This document shows positions 22,901 through 34,728 of a stretch of 64,000 bases of DNA, in pieces (positions within the stretch are counted from its first letter, which is position 1; each line of letters opens with the position of its first letter). Under the pieces are notes generated by a model, which was given only the letters and a program-made list of their open reading frames with translations, was not told where the DNA came from and did no database searches. Position numbers and translations under genes: made by a program. Source of the DNA: Romanomermis culicivorax. Its lineage: Eukaryota; Nematoda; Enoplea; Mermithida; Mermithidae. The DNA is taken from assembly GCA_963922205.1 (NCBI GenBank), contig CAWUHX010000045.1:496001-560000 (forward strand), written 5' to 3'.

Positions 22901-25900
22901 GGAATGCTCCGTATGGAAGTAAGTAACCAGATGAAGTCAAGACCACTAAATCATTTACAAAAGGCAGTGGAAGAGGAGAGAAGTGAGGAGAATGGTGAAG
23001 AGATGCAACCTGGCCAATCACCTTGTGATGTCAAAAAGACTAATGAGGAGCAGGCCAAGGAGTCTTTTTTAGCCATTCTCTCAAAGGAATGGTTGCAATT
23101 GGTTCAAAAAGTGGATAAATTACAGGTTACTCAAAATGAAGCTTTAAAGGAGTTGACTATTGTGAAGACCGCCTCTGCTGAAAAGGAGAAGCAGTTGAAG
23201 CAGCAGAGACCCTACTGCATATATCATAAGAATAATACTCATGCTACAGACGAGTGTAAAACATTAGCATACGGGCGTCAGCAACAGCAACACGGTGGAT
23301 TTAACCCTGGCATGCCTAATATGGTGGTGATAGAAATGCTTCATTTAGAGGAAATTTTAGAGGTAGAGGTGGATCTCAGTTTGGATTTAGAGGAAGAGGA
23401 AGAGGTGCTTATTATGTAGGATTCCCCGAAGAAGATCAAATGTACAGGTATGACCCAGAATTTGAGAGATACAGGAAATTCTGCAGACTTAGAGAACAAG
23501 GCATCCAGTTGCAGAGGCAGCATCAGTTGATGCTACCTGCATCAACTAGTCAACTGGCAATTCAGGATAGTACCCTCCAGGATCCAGCTGGATCATTTGT
23601 TTCGAACCAGTCGCAACCTAGTTCACATAAAGTAATGGTGACAAGCCCTACGGATGTGAATCATGAAAGCGAGCAGAGTAGAGACAAATCTCCAAGTTTG
23701 ATTCTAGGAAGTATTATTCACCTGGATAAAGTGACACCTCTAGAAAAAGTAAAGGAAAGAAATTTGGCTCATGTAAAGCATGGAAGGAAAGTGACGGACA
23801 TAGAGAAAAGATTGTTGGAAAATTATCTGAAGATGGTTCCATTCTACATAAATGTAGTCATTGGAGAAACAGCTACCAGAGCCTTAATTGATATGGGAGC
23901 CCAATGTACGGTCATGTCTTTTCAGCTCTTGAAAAAGGCATTAGACGTTGATTACACAGTGTACCCTCGTATTCTTAAGGTGACTGTAGCTGATGGAAAA
24001 ATTGTGCATGCCTTCGGGTATGTGCGATTTTGTATGAAGACTGAATTTGGACATTTTCCAGTCAATGCCATAGTGTTGCCAGATGCAGGTGAGGATCTGA
24101 TCTTGGGCACAGATTTTTTTGCGCACCTAGATTTAGGTGTGGTGATCGATTTTAAAAGGAATGCCATGATGATACAAGGCATTGAGAAAAAGATTGATGT
24201 AGTTCAAGTCCCTTCTGTAACTACTGTGCAGACGGTAATGGAAGAAGTGACTAAAGTCAGTGTCGCATCAACTGATTGTACAAATCAAATTGTTTATCCA
24301 AAAGTTTGTCTACTAAAGACATCTGTTGCAATTGTCCCATGTGGGAAAACCTACATTCCATATGGAACAGATATTTTGATCAAGGCAAAACTTTGGGATC
24401 AACATGGAGATGCCATGTTGAACAGAATTATTGTCGAATCGAAAGATTCTGAGATGAAGTTCAGAATAGAGAAAGCTGTGGTAGACGGATCACAAGAGGA
24501 GTTTGTAGTACTAATCTCCAATAAGACGGGTTCTGGTTGTCGATTTGAGAGAGATCAAATCATTGGCTATACAGAATCAATGCTAATTGAAGATGATAAT
24601 ACTTACAAGAAGGTGAAGGAAATGAAAAAGATAAAGGAGGAAAAGGAATATCAGACCTGCATGGTAAAGGAAGAAATGACTACATTATCAAAATCTGATT
24701 CTGTAGAAATTTATACTTCACTATGCAGGATGATATCAAAGGCAAAAATTTCGGAAGAGCAGAAAACGGAAGCTATAGAGTCTTTGTTGAAATACAGAGA
24801 TGTCTTTAGCTTGCCTGGTGATTGGGCTACTACAACTTCAGCTCTGGCGTCTAAAATAGATACAGGAGATGCAAGACCTGTAGCAAAGAGATATTACAGA
24901 GCTTCTATTAATAGTTGGCCTGGAGTGAGGCGACATATAAAGGAGATGTTGGATCAGGGAGTGATAGAGCCCTCGAAGTCACCGTAGGCTGCTTCTCTGT
25001 CCCTAGTTGGAAAAAAGGATGGAACTACGAGACCCCTAGTTGATTTTAGAGGTATAAACGAAGTGACCAAGGATGATAAATATCCCATCCCGAGAATGGA
25101 TGACTATTTAGATTGCCTTGGAAGAGCTAAGTTCTATAGGATTCTAGATTTGAAGTGGGGATATTGGCAGGTCCTGATGGAGGAGGAGAGCAAGGACAAA
25201 ATGGCTTTTGTATGCCAGGAAGGCTTGTTTCAGTTTAAAGTGATGCCATTTGGACTGAAGAATGCACCGGCTGAATTCCAAAGGATGATGGAGAGAATCC
25301 TTGGGGATTTGGTATGGAAAATTTGCCTAGTCTAGATAGATGATATTATCATCTTCTCGAATACATTCAATGAACGCTTAGAGAATTTGACATTGGTGCT
25401 GGAAGCCTTGGGGAAGGCGAAGTTGACTCTTAAGCCTGAGAAATGTGAATTTCTTCCCGAGAAGGTGCACTTTTTAGGGCACATCTTTTATGGGATGGAA
25501 TTTCTCTGGATCCTAAGAAGGTCAAAGCGATAAGAGAATTTCCATTCCCCGATTCTGTTCAGAAAATGCAAAGATTCCTAGGTATGCTACAATGGTGTAA
25601 GAAATTTATACCGGACCTAGCAGCACTAGCTGAACCCTTGTACAATTCAACAGGCAAGAAGGGAACATGGAATGTGACAGAGTTGCATTACCAAACTTTT
25701 GAGAAGCTCAAAGTAGCATTGACCTCAGTGCCTTTCTTATGACATCCAATGCTAGATGGATCTGCCCAATTCATCCTTCAAACGGATGTCAGTGGAATTG
25801 CATTGGGAGCAGTGTTATGTCAAGAGACTGACTCGGAACATTGGGTAAATAGCCTAGAATAGTCAGATATTGCGGGCGGAAGAAAGGAAATGGTGTGCCA

Positions 25901-28900
25901 CTGAAAGGGAATGCTTAGCTGTGGTATATGGCCTAAAAATTTATAAACATTATCTTTTGGGTCGAAAGGTCATGATTCAAACTGACCACAAACCTTTATT
26001 ATCTATGAGGGTCAACACACAGACTAACGACAAACTCAAGAGGTGGTAGGCATTCATTTGCCAGTTTAACCACAAATTGGAGTATGTGCCTGGCAGACAA
26101 AATGCCATGGCTGATTTTCTCTCCAGGAAGGAGGAGCCAGATCAACAGAAAGAAAAGTTGCCACCAATATGGGAGCTTATCTTTCAGAAAGAAGAAGTGA
26201 AATCTCTTGCTGAAGACGAAGTCATTAGCCAAAACCATAAAGTTTTAGTGAATCAACTTCGGAAACTCAGAGGAGATGAAGTGGATGAGGCTGTAGGAGT
26301 CTTCACTTTTGTGAAGATGGCCACAGCTTCAGTGGCTTCAATGTTTGATGCTAGTGATCGGACTGGACTTGATATTTCTCCAGAATTTCATAATTATCGA
26401 ACGCCTGAGAAATATGAAATCGAGGCAGTAGTCAATAGGCAAATGGCAAAAAACTTGCAGCAGGAGGAAAAAGGACATCCTCCTGGGCAAGCAAAACCTA
26501 GAGAAGAGGTAAAAAGAATTTTTGAACCGAAGGAGAAGGAGTTTGAAGAAGCCCCTCAAATTGAAGATTGTAGACAGAAAGGGCTTATCTCAAACACCTT
26601 CATGGCACAGTTACAAGGAAAGGATAAAGATTTAAAAGCGATCTTCGAGAAACTAGGGTGCTAACAGCAGCACCAAGTCTCAAAGTAACTTTTACATCAA
26701 TCAAGGGATACTATATAGAGAGACTTTTGGCGAGGCAGAGGATCAAGTTGTTGTGCCCTCTGTTCTCAAAAAAGTTGTCCTACATCAGTATCATGGTACA
26801 GTGATGATAACACATCAAGGGTTTAAGACAACCCTTGCTATTATTAAAAAGCGGTTCTGGTGGCTGAGCATTGAAAAAGATGTTTGGAGCTGGATCAGGT
26901 TTTGTCAGATACCTCAAATCCCGACTCCAGGAAAGGCTATGATACCCCCATCAAATCAAATTATTCCTAGAGGACTGTTTGACATAGTCTCTGTGGATAT
27001 TGTTGGAATCTCTCCCATGAGTGAGAAGAGACCGTATGTGATAGTATTTCAGGGTAACTTTACAAAATGGGTGGAAGCAGAAATGATTCTGGATCAATCT
27101 GCTGTAACCATTGTGGACAGTTTTCTACGAAATATTGTGTTTAGGCATGGAACCCCGGTGAAATTGTTGAGTGATAAGGGTTCATGCCTTACAGCTGATC
27201 TGATGATGTCAGTTTGTAAATTGTTGGAGTGTCAGAAGATTTTCACAACTGCCTACCATCCACAAGGAAATGGAATGGTTGAAAGGTTTAACCAAACCTT
27301 GATCAAGCAGTTGTGAAAGGTTGCTATAGAGGATTCCGACAAGTGGGACAGATATTTGCAATCTGTCGTTTTTGCTTACAATGCCACTCTACATACCTCA
27401 ACAAGATGTTCCCCATTTGCCTTGTTGAGAGGTCATGAGGCTAATTTTGGCATTAGTATTGGTGTTGCAAGAAACATAGTTCTGCCAATGAACTATGAGG
27501 CTTATAAGCATATACTAACCGAAAGTTTAGTAGAGACTTATGAGACCATTTCTGAAAATATCAGGAAAGCTGCGGAGAACAGTAAGAAGTTTTTTGACCA
27601 TAAAGCAAAAGCCCATAATTATTCCGTCAATGATTGGGTTTTGCTGAAAGTCGATAAACAGAAAAAACTGGGTCTACCATGGCAAGGACTGTTTGTTGTA
27701 AGTGATAATAGCAGATTATCAGAGAACGTGCTTGAAATCACGCACTGGAGAGAGCTGCTGAAAAAGCAGGTGCTATCCGTGAGCAGGTTAAAGCACTTTC
27801 GCTACGAGACCGGCAGATGGCTGCAGTCTAACGACGTGTCATCAAATGATGTGCAGTTTACTGTAGCTTCAAAAATCAGTAACTACAAACTGCCATAGCG
27901 TGCAGTTCTGTATGTTTTGTGTGTGTGTGTGTGCATATTATTACCCCCCCCCCATATTTTTTCGTCTCCAATTTTATATTTAAGTACAAATTGTATTTAA
28001 TTGTATTTATTAATGTATTTATAGGGTATTTATCATGTATTTTTAAATTTTCATCACGTAAATCTTAAAATTTTCAAAATTTTTGGTAAAAAACCACTCT
28101 TCACAAAAATCCTAAATTTTTTCCATTTTTTCACAGCCCAAATTTTTTAAATTTCCCCAAGTCCGATTAATTTTTTCGGAAGAAAGCTAGTTGTTGCCCA
28201 CCAATTCTGTGAATATTGGAAGAATTGGAAAACCGCTGAGTCTTAGAGTGAAAAGAGACAAAAAGTAGCAAAAGCGGAAACTTTGTCGATTTTTCAGCTC
28301 TTAAAAAATTTATCAAAAAATTATTCAAAATTGATAGCACTGAACTCGAAGAATTTGAAAAAGAAGCCGAAGAAATGTCGCGGCCCCCCAACGGACGCGG
28401 CACAAAGCAGTATCTGGTCACGGACCCCCACGTGGCCTATGGTCAGCCGCAGGTGCGGCAAGATAATCGGTACTTTTTAGTCGATGGTAAGCGACCTAAG
28501 TTGAAATACTTCAAAAATTTTTGGGCAAAGCAGGATGTTATAGCCCACGGGTGTCTAGACGAAGGCCTAGACAATTTTCTAAATTTAGTGGGAACAAATT
28601 TGTTCTGTCAAACTTGAAAGAGTGTGGCAAAGCTGCCCGTAGTGCGAAATTTGGACTTTTTGCAAAACTTCATTATTCCTCTACACACATAGCAAGTTGA
28701 ATAAATTCGTCTATGTGATGGGGAAGAAGTGGAGTGTAGCAACTAGTCGACTAGGGGTAGATAATACCCCTACGTTGTAAAAACCAGTACACGGGAGAAG
28801 AGAAACGGCGGTGCCCCGGATCTAGGCACAGATCAACGTCAAAGTCCAGGCCGAACTACATTCGTGATCGTACCCGTAGCCTGAAAAGGAGTGCCCTGCG

Positions 28901-31900
28901 GAATGGATTGATCAAAGTCATCGTCACCTGAAGGACCTGGTGGGGGCAGAATCACATCTTGGAGGGGGTAGCCCCAAAAATTTGTTTTCCGAGGGGAAAA
29001 CTATTATGCAGTTGGGGCCTCAGTATGAGACTCAGGCTGCAGAAAGGTTTTCACCTCCCGTTGGTCGGCTTTGAGGGCCGAGGGATGTCGGGGTTGCCAC
29101 AGGTGCACATGTTCAGCTTCCGGCATCTGTGCGCAGGCAGAAGGATGCGGTGAAAAGTGGCAAAAAGGAAAAGAAAATTTGCATAGAGAGATGCGGCCAC
29201 TGTTTCGTGGATTTTGTGTTTATTTGTTAGTGTAAAAATATTATGTTTTATTTGGGAGCATCGCCGCCAGTCGTCCTACTTATAATTATTTATTATTATT
29301 ATTTTGTGTGGTGTCGCCCGTGGTATACCCAATACAAGTTGGACTGGTAACTTGTATTGTTTTGTGAGTGTAGTGGAGGATTTCATAAGGTTAGGATTGG
29401 AGACTTGGGTAGGATCTCCTGAGGTACATGCCAAGGTGTTCTGCCTGAGGTTTGGTGAAGTACTGGCGAGTACCTGGTGAAACGAGTGAGACAGCTTTTA
29501 GTTTATTGTTGTTGTTAGCCTGTGGTCAAAACTGTTGCAACTTCCTTTGTCTAAAACCAAAAGTCGGTTACATCATCTTCAACCCACAGCAGCCTAACAC
29601 ACAACCAGATTGTGATCATCGAAAACTATGGAAATCTGTGTTACCATGCTACATTCTCTATTTTATAAAATGTTCGAAAATTGAGAACGACAAAAAATGA
29701 GTACTGACACAAAGCTAATCCTAAATCCTAATGCAACATATAGTTTTGCGGTAAATGATAAAAGTATGAGACAATACTTTCTTTTCACTCTTGATATTTA
29801 CAAGCATTTTAAGAAAAACAGATTATCAAGTAATTTTGCTACCGAGCACAAAATATCAGAATATCCTCTGATCTACTTTGTTTACCGTAAGCTAGCACTT
29901 TTAATTGAGCGCTTTCCGGAACACCATGTACATTTTAAAAATCGTAAATCGGCTAACCTGTAACCGAACAAATTTCCAGGTACAACGGATAAAGGACGAC
30001 CATAAAAGCGCCAATGATCATGTAGCATATTATTAGAGCAATTTTTAAGCGGAACGTCTAAAATTAGATGAATGTTCGAAAAGAAGTGCGGTAGTATACT
30101 AGCCCATTCATTTTCAAATGAGCTTCGGATTACAGAAAAAAAATCCCTGGAAATCCATAAGAAATGATAAAAATTTTTCAGGTTGCACTAACTGTTACCG
30201 TCGATCTGTGAAAAAAGGTGGCCGCGTAAGCGGATTGTTCATTATTTGCGAAAACATTATTTCTCTCCGGGGCTCATTACGAAAAAATAGATTATAGCTT
30301 ACTCTTTTCGTTCTATTAGAGTATCCGGACGAATACTGTAATGAAACATTGGCGATCATGTTGCAAATGGCAGCCAAACCGAAGATGAAAAATCCAATTC
30401 CATGTAGAGCTGTAAAATTGTTCCATAATTCAGTATATGTCAGATTGTCCGCATAAGTAAGAGTTCTTTCTAATTATCTCTGCTCTTGATTCTACATGGC
30501 CAAATGATACAGCAAACGACACCGACGTTTATAATCATAACAGTGAATCACCCAAAGTCTGAGACTAGCTGCATCACTGACTTTTAAATTTTTAGAAAAG
30601 TTCAAAAGTACAGAAGTTCAAGAGTCGTTTAGCACACATGTGGTCGGAAAATAGTTTTCAAATGGTCCATCCTCTATTTCTATGCCTAAAATGATAGCCG
30701 AACTTTCTATATCAAAATTACGAATAGTAGTAGTGATTACACCCGTGGACATTTGCCAAAAATAGATCGTTGAAGATCCTTGAAATGCGATTTAAATACA
30801 CATTAATCGACTAGCCTCTAAACTTGTGAGTTACTAAAAAATCGACTTGTCTCAAGATATTTATTGTAAATACTGAGTTCAGTACCCAAAATAAGCCTGT
30901 AATCAGCATGTGAACCAAATAAAGTATATTTTTTTAGAGAATTTTAATTCGAATTATTTGACAAAAACAAAAATTTTTTCATCTGTAACTGAACACGAGG
31001 AAAAAAATCGCTTTGTACAAAAGCTAATTTTTGCATCTTAAAAGAATTTTCATCAGTCTGATTGATGAGAAAGATTAAAATCAAGCTCTAAAATGATTCT
31101 AGCACACTATAAACTAGCAAAATTTACGAAAATTTTCTTCGGTACTGACGTGAAATGCGATGTATAGGCCGAGGATTTCGATGGTCGAATCAAGCTTGAT
31201 GAAGAAACAAAAGTATCTATACCATGACTTCTGATTGCCGAATGCTTTGCAGTTTTCGTACAGGTAACTATAGGACCAAGCCCAAAATATTCGAAGACCG
31301 GCGTAGAAGAAACAGGCTATAGTCCATATAAACTTTTGGGGATAAAGTAAAACGACGGTCGAAATGGTTGCAACGTAAGTGCCATAAAGCTGAAATGAAA
31401 TTTAGAACCAACAATAAATGTGCAACCCAAATAGTATAGGAAAAAGTAAGCATAAAAAACCTTTTTTATAACGAGATTCAAAAATTAAAAAAGCATATTA
31501 ATTGAAGCTTCAGGCCGGACAGGAAATAGAGGAAAACGCGCATAGAAACATAAGCAAGAAACTCAACGAATTGAAACAAAACAAACATCGATACGCGAAC
31601 GAAAACAGACACAGAAACAGAAGCAGAAACGGAAACAGAAACAGAAACAGAAACAGAAACAGAAACAGAAACAGAAACAGAAACAGAAACAGAAACAGAA
31701 ACAGAAACAGAAACAGAAACAGAAACAGAAACAGAAACAGAAACAGAAACAGAAACAGAAACAGAAACAGAACCAGAAACAGAAACAGAAACAGAAACAG
31801 AAAAAGAAACAGAAACAGAAACAGAAACAGAAACAGAAACAGAAACAGAAACAGAAACAGAAACAGAAACAGAAACAGAAACAGAAACAGAAACAGAAAA

Positions 31901-32584
31901 AGAAAAAGAAAAATAAACAGAAACAGAAACAGAAACAGAAACAGAAACAGAAACAGAAACAGAAACAGAAACAGAAACAGAAACAGAAACAGAAACAGAA
32001 ACAGAAACAGAAACAGAAACAGAAACAGAAACAGAAACAGAAACAGAAACAGAAACAGAAACAGAAACAGAAACAGAAACAGAAACAGAAACAGAAACAG
32101 AAACAGAAACAGAAACAGAAACAGAAACAGAAACAGAAACAGAAACAGAAACAGAAACAGAAACAGAAACAGAAACAGAAACAGAAACAGAAACAGAAAC
32201 AGAAACAGAAACAGAAACAGAAACAGAAACAGAAACAGAAACAGAAACAGAAACAGAAACAGAAACAGAAACAGAAACAGAAATAGAAACAGAAACAGAA
32301 ACAGAGAATGAGAGAATCAGAAATACAAACTGAAATAACGAAATCAAATGCAAAAAATAGTAAAGAAAAACCACAGAAACAGCAGAAAAAATGGGAATGA
32401 AAACAAAACAATGATGAATATCTCAAGTGCCCACTTCAGTACAATGCGTATTATTGACGAACAATAATTCCGTGTGTGAATGGTATGTTATAGCCAGACC
32501 GAGCAATATTGCAGTGATGCAGAAAGATAAGCTTGCGAATATGAAAAATTTGACGTCTGCTTTCCATATCCTCAAATAGATCAT
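19920..32584 (-). CDS. PGAP2: PGAP2-like GPI-anchor remodelling protein (FRAG1/DRAM/Sfk1 family)
   Basis: Exons: 32584-32435, 31389-31128, 30409-30303, 30057-29958, 20062-19920. Phases agree throughout and give 253 residues, close to the roughly 250 of animal PGAP2. Six hydrophobic segments lie at about 12-34, 70-94, 108-131, 139-162, 176-197 and 205-228. Family resemblance includes an NNTHC luminal loop, PQKFIW before TM2, STEENFPLHG after TM3, and C-terminal [20 protein letters not shown]2 acts in the Golgi in fatty-acid remodelling of GPI anchors, in reacylation of the lyso-GPI intermediate. The start ATG is inferred at the first Met of the TM1 exon; an upstream coding exon is possible. 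Intron 1 (1045 nt) holds the AACAGA array. Intron 4 (9.9 kb) holds a whole Gypsy-type retrotransposon in the opposite orientation, so the gene spans 12.7 kb. Confidence 0.85.
20665..21179 (+). repeat. 5' long terminal repeat
   Basis: 515 bp, TG...CA ends, direct copy of 29086-29599. It contains TTTGCATAGAGAGATGCGGC and a run of TTATTATTATT. Confidence 0.92.
21182..21199 (+). other. Primer-binding site of the LTR element
   Basis: TGGTGTACTCTTAACACC begins two bases after the 5' LTR. The leading TGG fits pairing with the CCA end of a host tRNA. The tRNA species was not assigned. Confidence 0.7.
21288..23262 (+). pseudogene. gag region of the LTR element, broken
   Basis: The ATG at 21288 opens a charged coiled-coil-prone N-terminus, interrupted by TGA at 21690 and 21720. 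The frame resumes, then shifts near 22100-22150 into a capsid-like stretch ([13 protein letters not shown] ... [17 protein letters not shown]) ending in TAG at 22873-22875. A further shifted part carries a CxxHx4Hx4C zinc knuckle at 23211-23262 ([15 protein letters not shown]). No intact product is possible. Confidence 0.8.
23342..27898 (+). pseudogene. pol region of the LTR element (protease, RT, RNase H, integrase), broken
   Basis: An FRGRG-type RGG box at 23342-23415 starts this frame. Protease: ALIDMGAQ near 23881, with M in place of the usual T/S after the catalytic Asp. Reverse transcriptase from about 24850: LVDFRG and [12 protein letters not shown]. The catalytic YIDD box at 25330-25344 reads V-stop-IDD. 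RNase H about 25750-26050 is split by stops and a shift, with TDHKPL recognisable. Integrase 26753-27898: an HH pair with a damaged CC pair, then Asp (VSVDIVG), Asp (LLSDKGS) and Glu ([10 protein letters not shown]), with a stop at about 27314. Clearly a dead copy. Confidence 0.9.
28375..28617 (+). CDS. Extra ORF between pol and 3' LTR (80 residues), unknown
   Basis: ATG-to-TGA frame beginning [20 protein letters not shown]. Its GC content and codon use look more protein-like than the AT-rich surroundings. It has no signal peptide or membrane segment, so it is not an obvious envelope gene although it is in that position. It could be an accessory gene of the element or a captured host fragment. 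Expression and intactness unknown. Confidence 0.35.
   Translation: MSRPPNGRGTKQYLVTDPHVAYGQPQVRQDNRYFLVDGKRPKLKYFKNFWAKQDVIAHGCLDEGLDNFLNLVGTNLFCQT
29073..29085 (+). other. Polypurine tract of the LTR element
   Basis: The purine-rich stretch GAGGGCCGAGGGA lies directly before the 3' LTR, at the expected plus-strand priming position. Confidence 0.6.
29086..29599 (+). repeat. 3' long terminal repeat
   Basis: 514 bp, direct copy of 20665-21179 with mainly transition differences and one 1-bp deletion. Confidence 0.92.
29654..29826 (+). repeat. MITE family 1 copy, diverged
   Basis: TTCTCTATTTTATAAAATGT at the left and ATTTACAAGCATTTTAAGAA plus AACAGATTA at the right. It lies between the 3' LTR and exon 4 of the PGAP2-like gene. 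Confidence 0.6.
31602..32306. repeat. Hexanucleotide microsatellite (AACAGA)n
   Basis: About 115 tandem copies with few interruptions (for example an AAAAAG run near 31900). It lies in intron 1 of the PGAP2-like gene. The unit has no stop in several frames, which creates spurious Asn-Arg, Val-Ser and Cys-Phe ORFs; none is a gene. Confidence 0.97.
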
Positions 32585-34728
32585 CACTTTGGATTCGGAG
32601 TCGCAAACAACTATTTGGTATTAGGATGGTGTGTGAAAAGTCAGGATTGAAATTTGAACTGGTTTTCCGAAACGTCCTCCATAGTCAGTGTGATTCGACG
32701 TGTGGAAAAAAATTTGAGAAGACCCTTGACAAAAGACTATTATAATCGTGTCCATTATACTATTAAATGCATAAAATATGCATGTAGACTGGTCCTCTTC
32801 TACGGCACGTCTTGATTTTATTCATTTACTTTACTTTATTATGATCAGTTGAAAATTTCTCTGAATCGTCATATGCCATATGTTTTCTGAGAAATATCTG
32901 TCAAGAAGACAAATCTTGAACGTTTCTCGCATCATTCTTCTCATCTTCCATTATCGACAATGCGGTTTGTATTCCTCATAGAAGTTACTGCAGAGCCATG
33001 ATAAGAATAGAACACGAATTTTTATTCTAAAGGCCCATCTACACTTTTTTCTCGAAAATCTGTCGCAAGTGATTGCAACGATCAAAATCGAACGAATCTC
33101 TCATTTTCTCTGTGCGCAAGAAAGATCTTGACGAGTTCTATCCAGTGAAGTATATTTTGCAAAAAAAATTTGCATAGTGTGGCAGAAATCAGCTATTTTG
33201 TAGGCATCTTGCGTTTCTTATGTTTCTTGCGTCAAAGCTGGATTTAAAACGCTCAATAGATACTTGTTGAAGGTGTTGGGTATTTTTCGGTCGGAAATTT
33301 CAATATCTACCTTGCGATGTATTATATACTGAAATTGCTTCAATACTTGAAGAGCAAATCGCTTGCGCATGTTTTTTAGCGAAAAAAGTATAGATGGGCC
33401 TTAAGCCAAGTATAAGTGTGTAGTTAAGTTGTAAGACTTCCGTGAGAAAATAGCCGGTGGTCAAAATTATCGTTTTTTAAATTTCCATGTACATTTATGA
33501 ACATTGAAAAGTTCGCGAATGTCCTTGTTGAAAGTTTTCGTGACTAAGAGCATCCGGTGTAAAAAAAGTCCGGCACGAAGCAGCCAAACGTTCAAAGAAC
33601 CACAATAACGAACACTGAATGGATTATTTGACATATACCGGCGAACTATTATGTTACAATCACTAGGAGTAATTTGGGATGCGAAGTGCCATGAACATCC
33701 TCCGAAGGATCATCATGGTATCCGATGACTTTCCTTTAGCATGAGCTGATAGGATACCTGAATAAGGGTAATCAGGGCAGCCGTTCGAACCCCACCCTTA
33801 TCCGACCAAGACCTAAAAAATGTCAATCTTTAGCCTAAAAATGTCCAAAATTAACAAAAAAGTATGGAGGAAGTAAAATCAGTCGACGCCTTAAGCCCTT
33901 TTACGGCTTTTTTGGTCTTGAACATGTATTTTAGATGCATTTTTAATAATTTTTGGGGCTAAAATTTTCTATTTTAGCCCACTTCTGAACCTCTTCCTAA
34001 AGAAAGCGTCTGTATCGTTACAGCAGAAAAAATTTTTTGGATTCTGACGATTGAAGAAAAGCCACGTGAAAGGAATTGTGAAAAAAAGTTATTGAAAAAA
34101 TTCGTTATCACTTGGTATAAGTTCCTTCAAACCCTTCGAATGTGATTTTTTATGTATCGATACATAAAAATCACAAAAATTTTAGATCCATCGCAAAAAA
34201 TCAAGACACAATTATTGTCTTTAGGCGTTCAATTGTATCACAGTTTTTCCAGAATAATCTTGAAAAAAATAAGAAGTTTGCTCCACTTGCTGTATTTATG
34301 CATTTAGGTTTCCAAGTCGATCTCTAAAGTCAGGGCTGGCTGTGGGGAGGAGCGCCATTGGTCTTTGCTACAAAGGGAAGGGGTTATATTACATGGGGAA
34401 TCCAGCGGGAAAATTTATTTCGATAAAAATATTATTTCATTCGATTTTTCAAAAACGCGTGTTTTACGCCCAAAATGCAGTAAAAATTATTTAAATTTTC
34501 AGGTCCCTGAGCGCGAACGGAGGGGCAAGAGAACAAGCTCTGAATAGAACGTATCTTAACTATGAAAATTTATGCGACAAAAAATGACTTTAAGCATTAT
34601 ATTTACATAAATGTCCAGCAAAGTAACGTTTTCAAAAGCTTATTCAGCCATAAGCATACACATAAATATAAAATCATGAAACACAACAACATTGAATCTA
34701 CTAATTTCTTCGAAAAACCAGTCAAAGC
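32585..34728. other. Intergenic region upstream of the PGAP2-like gene
   Basis: It holds one inverted-repeat element (33029-33403). At 33770-33815 it has a small palindromic stretch around GTTCGAACCCC that resembles a Pol III box B but has no tRNA fold. No coding exon seen. Confidence 0.55.
33029..33403. mobile_element. Non-autonomous inverted-repeat element (family 5)
   Basis: The left end AAGGCCCATCTACACTTTTT is repeated inverted at the right as AAAAAGTATAGATGGGCCTT. Subterminal CGCAAG/CTTGCG motifs are also mirrored. About 375 bp, no coding capacity; the flanks TAA/TTA suggest a 3-bp target duplication or part of the TIR. Confidence 0.72.

Larger units (their letters stand above)
20665..29599 (+). 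mobile_element. Decayed Gypsy/Ty3-type LTR retrotransposon
   Basis: The order is 5' LTR, primer-binding site, gag, protease, reverse transcriptase, RNase H, integrase, extra ORF, polypurine tract, 3' LTR. Integrase after RNase H is the Ty3/Gypsy order. The LTRs begin TGTTGGGGTTGCC / TGTCGGGGTTGCC and end CAGCAGCCTAACA. They differ at roughly 40 of 515 positions by eye (about 92% alike), so the insertion is old. Flanking CACC/CACA may be an eroded 4-bp target duplication. Coding parts carry many stops (for example 21690, 21720, 24985, 25333, 25740) and several frameshifts, so the copy is not autonomous. It sits in the last intron of the PGAP2-like gene, in antisense. Confidence 0.93.

Noticed and set aside
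31478-32426. Three ORFs of 269-298 codons on both strands
   Set aside because: They are translations of the AACAGA microsatellite (Asn-Arg, Val-Ser, Cys-Phe repeats), not genes.
33770-33815. tRNA-like GTTCGAACCCC
   Set aside because: T-arm stem does not pair and no acceptor or D-arm is found on either strand.
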